A program made the position numbers and the translations under genes. DNA of 8,001 nt. It comes from Tannerella sp. GTDB lineage: Bacteria > Bacteroidota > Bacteroidia > Bacteroidales > Tannerellaceae. Under the pieces are notes generated by a model that did no database searches, had not been told where the DNA came from, and saw nothing but the letters and a program-made list of their open reading frames with translations. The DNA is taken from contig JAITAY010000234.1 in NCBI GenBank assembly GCA_031283915.1, positions 1 through 8,001 of the forward strand, written 5' to 3'. Below, piece by piece: positions 1-5,599 of this stretch. The first letter of the stretch is position 1. Every line of letters begins with the position of its first letter.

Positions 1-119
1 AGGGCGAGAGCGGGAAACGCATCGTTCGCCTGCGAAACGGGAAAGAAGTGGAAACAGTGATGAAACCGGGTTCTACCGTCATTCTGGATGACCGGACCGG
101 AAATATTTTATTCGATTAA
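1..119 (+). CDS. 3' end of an unidentified protein (possibly a glycoside hydrolase C-terminus)
   Basis: An open frame enters from the left edge (first full codon at position 3) and ends at TAA 117-119, giving 38 C-terminal residues. The peptide is rich in charged residues and short beta-strand-like stretches (RIVRLRNGKEVETVM, then STVILDDRTGNILFD). This would suit the last strands of a beta-sandwich domain, such as those closing many multidomain Bacteroidetes carbohydrate-active enzymes. That assignment is inference from texture and from the neighbouring hydrolase genes; no family motif is visible. The gene is truncated by the window, not visibly broken. It is followed by 201 bp holding a palindrome array rather than by a close downstream start, so it may end the preceding transcription unit. 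Confidence 0.6.
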   Translation, partial: GESGKRIVRLRNGKEVETVMKPGSTVILDDRTGNILFD

Positions 120-183
120 AATGCATATTTTCAGCAAAAAAATACTTGCCAAAACAGTGGATTTGTACGCACATTCCCGCATT

Positions 184-261
184 TTCGTGCGCACGTTTTC
201 GTCATTCGTGCGCACGTTTTTGCCATTCGTGCGCACGTTTGCACCATTCGTGCGCACGTTT
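184..261. repeat. Tandem array of four 15 bp palindrome-centred cores at 21 bp spacing
   Basis: The 15-mer TTCGTGCGCACGTTT occurs identically at 184-198, 205-219, 226-240 and 247-261, always 21 bp apart. Each copy contains the perfect 10 bp palindrome CGTGCGCACG. The 6 bp spacers differ (TCGTCA, TTGCCA, GCACCA, ending in ACACCA before 268), so the cores are better conserved than the spacers. A degenerate fifth copy (GTACGCACATT) lies about 22 bp upstream near 165-175, and a fragment TTCG starts at 268. Spacing of two DNA turns puts all palindromes on one face of the helix, as expected for a multi-site operator. In RNA, neighbouring copies could pair as stems. It lies between the upstream gene and the GH36 gene; its function is unknown. 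Confidence 0.9.
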
Positions 262-320
262 ACACCATTCGGAGAGGCTTTTTTTCGGCACTTACATCAC
301 ATGAGTAAATTAAACGATAT

Positions 321-2483
321 ATGAAAAGACATTACAATGCGAGAGGCGGAACTTTCCGTAAAAACAAGCAATCGGAAACAAATCCGGAGGCAAAACAACG
401 AACAGGAAATCATTCAATATTCATGTCGGGAGCGAAATTTTTTGTCGCAATGGCCTTATTTTTCTGTACATCCACGCTGCACGGGCGGGGCATAGATACG
501 CCTGTCGACGTAAGGCAATGGGTGGAACAACATTTTGCCAAAGGGAACGTGCCGCCGTTTTCGTTTATATACAATGGGAAAAAGTCGGACGGTTTTATCA
601 AGCACTGGCAATACAAGTCGGAGCGAATCACATCGGACCAACCGCATACGGAGATATATCTCTACACTTACTCCGACAAAAACAGCGGATTGGTGGTGCA
701 ATGTACGGTCACTTGTTTTTCCGACTTCCCGGCAGTAGAATGGGTGTTGAAATTCTATAATTCGTCGGAGAAAAACACGCCGCTGATTGAACAGGCGGAG
801 GTAATCAATCAATCGTTTACGGTGGACGGGGCGGGAACGTTTATCCTCCACCGGAATCTGGGAAGCAATTACGGTAAATCTGATTTTCAGCCATACGATG
901 ACGGGTTGCAGGAAGGCAAGACATTCAATCTGGTGCAAACCCGCGGCCGTTCGTCCGACATGTCGGCGTTGCCGTTTTTCAATATTGAAATGCCCGGCTC
1001 ACAGGGTATCGTGGTTGCCGTGGGTTGGACGGGTAGCTGGTATGCCGACATTTTGCCGGTTGACAAACAAACCGTTTCCCTGAAGTCGGGCATGGGAAAA
1101 ATGCGAATTACGCTTTATCCGAAAGAAGAAATGCGCACGCCGAAAATAGGTCTGCTTTTCTGGAAAGGCGAAAACCGGATGGAAGGACACAATCGGTTCA
1201 GACAATTGATTATGACACACTATTCCCGTAAAATCAACGGGAAATTGGTCGAATATCCCCTGTCGGGTGGAGGCTTCGCCCAGCATCCGAAGGGAGGAGA
1301 CCTTGTGTGCGGTACGCTGAGAAGCGACTTTGCCATAGCGCTTGTCAAACGTCACCTGCAATTTGACATCGTTCCCGAAGTATTCTGGCTGGATGCCGGA
1401 TGGTATCGCCTGGATACGGAAGGAGAGGATGGTACGTGGCTTCATAACGTCGGGAACTGGACGGTCGACCCTGTGCGTTTCCCCGACGGTCTTCGACCGA
1501 TAGCGGATGCCGTCCATGCCGCCGGAGCGAAATTTCTTGTATGGTTTGAACCGGAACGTGTACGTCCCCGTTCGGAAATAGGTTTGGCACATCCCGAATG
1601 GCTTCTGGCCCTGCCGGATAAAGAAAGCCGCGTAATGAATCTGGGGAATCCCGAAGCATTACACTGGCTGACAGAACATGTAACCGGTTTCATAAAAAAG
1701 GAAGGGATTGACTACTATCGTCAGGACTGCAACATCGACCCTTTGCCTTATTGGAATGTAAATGACAAGCCTGACCGTATCGGCATGACTCAAATTAAAC
1801 ATATTGAAGGTCTCTATGCTTTTTGGGACAGCCTGCTGGTGCGTTTCCCCAATCTCATCATCGACAATTGTGCAAGCGGCGGTCGCCGTCTTGACCTTGA
1901 AACCACCCTACGTAGCGCACCCTTCTGGTCGTCCGATTACCTGTTTGATGAACCGAACGGTCACCAATGCCATACTTACGGCCTGAATTTTTATTTGCCC
2001 GTTCACGGCCGGGGCGCATACAGTACCGATAGCTACGTATTTCGTTCTTCTTTGGGCGCAACAATGGTGATGAACTGGAGCGTGGCCGGACATGATTCGG
2101 AACCTGTCGAAGCCATTCGGCGACGCATGGATGATTTTAAGGAACTGCGTTCTTACTTCTACGGCGATTTCTACCCGCTGACGGATACAAAAAATTTCAC
2201 CGGCGATGCGGTCTGGCTGGCCTATCAGATGCACCGTCCGAAGGAAGGCGACGGTTTTATCGTTGCCTTTCGCCGGCAGGACAGCCCGGATGAATCCATT
2301 CATGTTCAACTTGGCGGGCTGGACGGAAAAGCGCTCTACGAACTGTTTTACGAAGACTACGGCGTCCGTCTGAACCGGTCGGGTGACGAATTGCTGAAAG
2401 GATTTGACCTGAAAATTCCCGTCCGGAAATCGTCACTGATGATAAAATACAGGAAAGTGAACACCGAACCGCAAAACCTGTAA
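321..2483 (+). CDS. Exported GH36-type alpha-galactosidase-like glycoside hydrolase
   Basis: Predicted clan GH-D retaining hydrolase that releases alpha-linked galactose (or alpha-GalNAc) from glycans. The 720 residues show an N-terminal beta-supersandwich (about 57-300), a (beta/alpha)8 barrel (about 320-620) and a small C-terminal beta domain. Barrel motifs are in family order: FWLDAGWY with D358, WFEPE at 408-412, YRQD with the expected nucleophile D469, CASGGRR at 517-523, and FWSSD with the expected acid/base D539. A hydrophobic signal segment lies at about 39-50, implying export to the periplasm. The preceding 34 residues are long and hydrophilic, so the ATG at 423 (residue 35, MSGAKFF) is a serious alternative start, giving 686 residues; both starts have A/T-rich leaders and no decisive ribosome site. 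The GH127 gene follows after 48 bp without a terminator, suggesting an operon. YRQD and CASGGRR differ from classical GH36 KWD and C-SGGGR motifs, so the exact sugar specificity is uncertain. Confidence 0.9.
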   Translation: MKRHYNARGGTFRKNKQSETNPEAKQRTGNHSIFMSGAKFFVAMALFFCTSTLHGRGIDTPVDVRQWVEQHFAKGNVPPFSFIYNGKKSDGFIKHWQYKSERITSDQPHTEIYLYTYSDKNSGLVVQCTVTCFSDFPAVEWVLKFYNSSEKNTPLIEQAEVINQSFTVDGAGTFILHRNLGSNYGKSDFQPYDDGLQEGKTFNLVQTRGRSSDMSALPFFNIEMPGSQGIVVAVGWTGSWYADILPVDKQTVSLKSGMGKMRITLYPKEEMRTPKIGLLFWKGENRMEGHNRFRQLIMTHYSRKINGKLVEYPLSGGGFAQHPKGGDLVCGTLRSDFAIALVKRHLQFDIVPEVFWLDAGWYRLDTEGEDGTWLHNVGNWTVDPVRFPDGLRPIADAVHAAGAKFLVWFEPERVRPRSEIGLAHPEWLLALPDKESRVMNLGNPEALHWLTEHVTGFIKKEGIDYYRQDCNIDPLPYWNVNDKPDRIGMTQIKHIEGLYAFWDSLLVRFPNLIIDNCASGGRRLDLETTLRSAPFWSSDYLFDEPNGHQCHTYGLNFYLPVHGRGAYSTDSYVFRSSLGATMVMNWSVAGHDSEPVEAIRRRMDDFKELRSYFYGDFYPLTDTKNFTGDAVWLAYQMHRPKEGDGFIVAFRRQDSPDESIHVQLGGLDGKALYELFYEDYGVRLNRSGDELLKGFDLKIPVRKSSLMIKYRKVNTEPQNL

Positions 2484-2531
2484 AACAAAGAATAGTTCAC
2501 AAATCGAAAATATCTTACTAATTATCACAGC

Positions 2532-5069
2532 ATGAAAGCAAAAGTACACAACACAAGCGTACATAAAATGAAAAGTAGCTGTTTCAAGCAGAAACAACGC
2601 CTTCTGTCGCTGACGGGATGCGTATGTGCAGCGGCACTCGTTTGCTGCTCGACGAACAAAGGCGAGCCGGAGATAGCGCAGATTCCTCTGGCTAACATTC
2701 AAATGCAAGACCGGTTCTGGTTGCCGCGCCTGCAACGGCTGGACAGTGTTACGATTCCCCATTTGCTGCATCAGACCGACGTGGTTGTCAACAATCTTCG
2801 CCTTACGGGCTGCTATCTGGCCGGACAGACAGACAGTTTGCCGGTTTTTCTTCCGAATCAGGCGCTGTTTGAAACGTCCGACCTCTACAAGTCCGCCGAG
2901 GCCATTGCCTGTGCGTTGCAGGCACGTCCAAATCCCGCACTGGAGGCGCGCATGGATTCCATCATTGACATGATAGCCTCGTCTCAGGAAGCGGACGGAT
3001 ACATGTATCCCTTTCATACCTGCCACATCCCCGACACGGCAAGCATGGGGACACATCCTTATGAACACCTTTACGACAGCCATGAGCTGTACAATGCCGG
3101 TCACCTGTACGAAGCAGCCATCGCGTATGCCCGGGCTACCGGCAAGGAAAAACTGCTCCGGGTAGCCGAAAAACATGCCCGCCATGTGCAGCGCGTCTTT
3201 TTCGAGGGCGATGCCCGATACAACGGCGGGAAACCGGCAGGTTACGTCACTGGACATCCGGAAATTGAACTGGCTCTGTGCAGACTGTATCAGCATACAG
3301 GCGTTTCGCTTTACCTGCAACTGGCGAAGCGTTTGCTGGCCTCCCGCGGCGCCGGTGCGCATGTGCTCGGCGCCGAAGCATACCGATCGCAGGAACATCT
3401 TCCGCTTGTCGAACAGCATGAACCGGCGGGACATGCCGTCTGCGCGACCTATATCTACACGGGCATGACCAAAGCAGATGCCCTGGGCGGTACACACGAT
3501 TACCGGCAGCCACTGGACGACATCTGGGAAAACCTGATGACCACGCGCATGAGCATCACCGGCGGCCTGGGCTCCGTACAGCGTGTCGAAGGCTTTAGCC
3601 AGCCATACGAACTGCCCAATAAAGATACGTATAACGAGACTTGCGCATCGGTGGGCAACGTGTTCTGGCAGTATGACATGTTTCTTTCGCGACACGATTC
3701 CCGGTATCTGGATGCGCTGGAGTGCTCGCTTTTTAACGGCGCACTGTCGGGTATCAGTCTGTCCGGAGACCGTTTTTTTTACATCAATACCCTGGAAGCC
3801 GACGGCGTGGAACCGTTCTCCCTGGGGAGTTGGGGACGTATGCCGTGGTTCGGCTGCGCCTGCTGTCCGCCGAATATTTCGCGCCTGATAGCCCGGGTCT
3901 CCGGATTCTTTTACGCCCACACGGATTGCAGCATTTACTGCACGCTGTACGGAAGCAATACCGCGACCGTTCCGCTGACTGCAGGCGATGTGAACATCGA
4001 ACAAACGTCAGACTACCCGTTTTCGGGAACCGTCCAAATCGTACTCAAACCCGAAAAAACAATGCGTTTTGCCGTCCGTCTGCGAATCCCGACCTGGGCG
4101 GAAGACAGAGAGTTCCTGCCCGGCGGCCTTTATACGTACACGGAAAGTACGGGGAAAAGGTGGCATGTGAAAGTAAACGGGGATCCCTGCCCATGCCCTG
4201 TTGAAAAAGGGTTTGCCGTCATTGAACGACAGTGGCAGCCGGACGACAGCGTGACGCTGACACTGCCCCTGCAACCGCGATACGTGCAGGCGCGTCCGGA
4301 GGTGAAAGCCGATTCATGCCGCCTGGCCGTTGTCTGCGGCCCGCTGGTTTACTGTGCTGAAACGCCTGACAACGGACTGGTGCAGGAATATTACCTGCCG
4401 GAACAGACGCCGTTGCAGCCCGAACGTATCACGGACGGCCTGTTAAAAGACATCGTGATGATTACGCTGACGGCAAACAAACTGGACGTTGCGGGAGATG
4501 TTCCGCTGAAACTGCTTCCGTATTATGCATGGGACAACCGGGGCGATGGCTCCATGGTGGTATGGCTTCCGCAAACGGCCGCCATCGCTGGGGAATCGCT
4601 GCCGCTGTTCGTGAAAAACAGGGCGTGGCTGAAAGACATACGCCTCTCTTCCAACGATAACCTGAGTGCCCGTCAGGCGCTTTTCGACGGGCGTACCCCG
4701 CAACGTTCCCGCCATGCTAACTATCCGCGCTGGAACAGCCGGAAACAGGAAGGGATACCCCAGCAGGTAGAGTTTCTGTTCAACGGGATACATACGGTGG
4801 AGAGTTTTTCCGTTTTCTGGATTAGCGACGCGCGCACGACCACGCTGCTGCCCGCATCATGGAAGCTGGAGTACCTGACCGACGGCGAATGGAAACCGTT
4901 CCCCGTTTATATGACCGACAGCTACGGACTGGAAGAGGATAAATATAACGTAGTACGTCCTTCCTCCGCATTGTCCTGCTCGGGTATACGGATGAAACTT
5001 ACGCCGCAGACAGGAAAAAGCGTGGGGATAGCAGAATTAAAAGTAGGGATTCTTTCGAGTAATCAGTAA
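2532..5069 (+). CDS. GH127-type beta-L-arabinofuranosidase (DUF1680) lipoprotein with C-terminal discoidin-like domain
   Basis: Predicted zinc-dependent hydrolase of terminal beta-L-arabinofuranosides. The (alpha/alpha)6 barrel (about 50-460) carries family landmarks: HELYNAGHLYEAA from H184, GHPEIELAL at 241, PAGHAV with H301, ELPN, NETC with E369 and C371, and FGCACCPPN with C442, C444 and C445. By comparison with Bifidobacterium HypBA1, E369, C371, C444 and C445 would bind zinc, C444 would be the nucleophile, and E353 (16 residues before E369, as in HypBA1) the acid/base. Beta-sandwich domains follow, and residues about 700-845 resemble an F5/8-type C (CBM32-like) module (SWKLEYL, EWKPF, IAELKVGI). 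This explains a length above that of single-domain members. The N-terminus ends in LVCCS at 36-40, a plausible lipobox with C39 (or C38) lipidated; M13 (2568) is an alternative start. GH146 shares this fold and cannot be excluded by eye; some GH127 enzymes cleave other sugars. Confidence 0.92.
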   Translation: MKAKVHNTSVHKMKSSCFKQKQRLLSLTGCVCAAALVCCSTNKGEPEIAQIPLANIQMQDRFWLPRLQRLDSVTIPHLLHQTDVVVNNLRLTGCYLAGQTDSLPVFLPNQALFETSDLYKSAEAIACALQARPNPALEARMDSIIDMIASSQEADGYMYPFHTCHIPDTASMGTHPYEHLYDSHELYNAGHLYEAAIAYARATGKEKLLRVAEKHARHVQRVFFEGDARYNGGKPAGYVTGHPEIELALCRLYQHTGVSLYLQLAKRLLASRGAGAHVLGAEAYRSQEHLPLVEQHEPAGHAVCATYIYTGMTKADALGGTHDYRQPLDDIWENLMTTRMSITGGLGSVQRVEGFSQPYELPNKDTYNETCASVGNVFWQYDMFLSRHDSRYLDALECSLFNGALSGISLSGDRFFYINTLEADGVEPFSLGSWGRMPWFGCACCPPNISRLIARVSGFFYAHTDCSIYCTLYGSNTATVPLTAGDVNIEQTSDYPFSGTVQIVLKPEKTMRFAVRLRIPTWAEDREFLPGGLYTYTESTGKRWHVKVNGDPCPCPVEKGFAVIERQWQPDDSVTLTLPLQPRYVQARPEVKADSCRLAVVCGPLVYCAETPDNGLVQEYYLPEQTPLQPERITDGLLKDIVMITLTANKLDVAGDVPLKLLPYYAWDNRGDGSMVVWLPQTAAIAGESLPLFVKNRAWLKDIRLSSNDNLSARQALFDGRTPQRSRHANYPRWNSRKQEGIPQQVEFLFNGIHTVESFSVFWISDARTTTLLPASWKLEYLTDGEWKPFPVYMTDSYGLEEDKYNVVRPSSALSCSGIRMKLTPQTGKSVGIAELKVGILSSNQ

Positions 5070-5217
5070 CTGTCCGGAAATAAACCATCCATTTACCGGT
5101 CTGTTTTTTTTACAGTCCTTCATCCCGAAAATACTTACATACTCCCGTATGCGTGCATTTTCTCTTTGTACGGCAAAAAACATCTCCGGTAAATTTGTAT
5201 GGTTTATTTACAGACAG
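5070..5217. repeat. 148 bp inverted-repeat element (MITE-like or paired terminators)
   Basis: The left arm 5070-5111 and the reverse complement of the right arm 5174-5217 are alike. Both start CTGTC, share AAATAAACCAT, share ATTTACCGG and end in a T tract (eight and six T). Differences are a few substitutions plus small indels near the middle and before the T tract. Each copy can fold as its own hairpin followed by T residues: the + strand copy as CCGGAAAT with ATTTACCGG, the - strand copy as GTAAAT (5211-5206) with ATTTAC (5194-5189). The centre of about 62 bp holds a small CATAC-TCCC-GTATG hairpin (5138-5151). No target-site duplication is obvious at the ends and no transposase is present, so a mobile origin is only a possibility. 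Confidence 0.75.
5074..5111 (+). terminator. Intrinsic terminator after the GH36-GH127 unit
   Basis: CCGGAAAT (5074-5081) pairs with ATTTACCGG (5091-5099, one bulged A) across a 9-base loop. TCTG and eight T residues (5104-5111) follow. It starts five bases after the GH127 stop codon, exactly where a rho-independent terminator for this transcript is expected. The same sequence is the left arm of a larger inverted repeat, so in RNA it could alternatively pair with the distal arm at 5175-5217. Confidence 0.7.
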
Positions 5218-5325
5218 CTTCTAAGTGTCGCCAATTCAGGCTGCGCGCGCATGATTTTGTCATTATATTACTGCTGGATTGCTTCATACCTCTCAATGAC
5301 GGAGTGAGCCTGCTGTTATTGCGAT

Positions 5326-5355
5326 GGTAGAGACGCACGGCCGTGCATCTCTACC
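5326..5355. repeat. 30 bp near-perfect palindrome (dispersed repeat type)
   Basis: GGTAGAGACGCACGG (5326-5340) is followed immediately by CCGTGCATCTCTACC (5341-5355), which is its reverse complement except for one position. GAT (5323-5325) and ATC (5357-5359) extend the symmetry with one extra base. From memory, palindromes of the form GTAGAGACGCAC...GTCTCTAC recur in intergenic regions of Bacteroidetes and other phyla. No coding or terminator function is evident (there is no T tract). Confidence 0.85.
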
Positions 5356-5375
5356 GATCACAAATTCCCTTTGTA

Positions 5376-5420
5376 GCTGCATGAAATTTCTTTGGAACTG
5401 AGGAAAAATTCATTGCACGC
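5376..5420. repeat. Imperfect hairpin upstream of hppA
   Basis: GCTGCATGAAATTTC (5376-5390) can pair with GAAAAATTCATTGCACGC (5403-5420) through roughly 14 base pairs with several bulges, around a 12-base loop. It lies upstream of the predicted hppA promoter and so would not be in that transcript. The role is unknown; it may be a degraded repeat. Confidence 0.4.
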
Positions 5421-5532
5421 AGTATAACAAAAACACATGCGACCATTTGAAATACCCCCCGCTGAATTTGGAATCGAACGTTTTCCCGGGTTCTTCACAC
5501 ATACATGTTTTTTATTAATTAACAGTCATCAC

Positions 5533-5564
5533 CTTGCAAAATGGAGGCATATTATGTACTTTTG
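5533..5564 (+). promoter_or_regulatory. Bacteroidetes-type promoter of hppA
   Basis: CTTG (5533-5536, against the TTTG -33 consensus) is followed after 20 bp by TACTTTTG (5557-5564), a full match to the -7 consensus TAnnTTTG of Bacteroides primary-sigma promoters. Transcription would start near 5567-5570, giving a leader of about 30 bases to the hppA ATG at 5600. This makes hppA its own transcription unit, separate from the hydrolase genes. Confidence 0.65.
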
Positions 5565-5577
5565 TGGCATTTTGCAA
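5534..5577. promoter_or_regulatory. Perfect 10 bp inverted repeat framing the hppA promoter
   Basis: TTGCAAAATG (5534-5543) and CATTTTGCAA (5568-5577) are exact reverse complements separated by 24 bp. The left arm covers the predicted -33 TTG. The right arm starts about where transcription should begin. The -7 element lies between them. Each arm also contains the small palindrome TTGCAA. The placement suits an operator for a repressor that blocks the promoter, but no regulator is encoded in the window; binding is inferred from symmetry and position only. Confidence 0.5.
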
Positions 5578-5599
5578 CATTTAATTTCGAATTATTGTC

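Larger units (their letters stand above)
5070..5599. other. Gene-free interval, 530 bp, dense in inverted repeats
   Basis: I find no credible gene between the GH127 stop and the hppA start. From left to right the interval holds: a 148 bp inverted-repeat element that includes a terminator (5070-5217); a stretch with GTCATT (5259-5264) facing AATGAC (5295-5300) around GGATTGCTTC, which looks like a decayed dispersed repeat; a 30 bp near-palindrome (5326-5355); an imperfect hairpin (5376-5420); and the hppA promoter with its inverted repeat (5533-5577). The 5437-5694 open frame runs into hppA in another frame and has no supporting features. Confidence 0.8.

Noticed and set aside
88..324. 78-residue + strand open frame spanning the palindrome array, with repeated FVRTF units and a 4 bp overlap with the GH36 start
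   Set aside because: It begins inside the 3' end of the upstream gene, and its 7-residue periodicity simply reflects the 21 bp DNA repeat. The DNA-level palindromes explain the pattern better than a protein does.
3773..3780. Run of eight T inside GH127, a possible slippage or phase-variation site
   Set aside because: It encodes the conserved RFFY segment in frame, and the reading frame is intact on both sides. Eight T is short for phase variation and there is no alternative product.
2433..4004. 523-residue open frame on the - strand opposite GH127
   Set aside because: It lies antisense to a clear GH127 gene, is rich in Arg, His and Gln as usual for shadow frames, and shows no recognisable domain.
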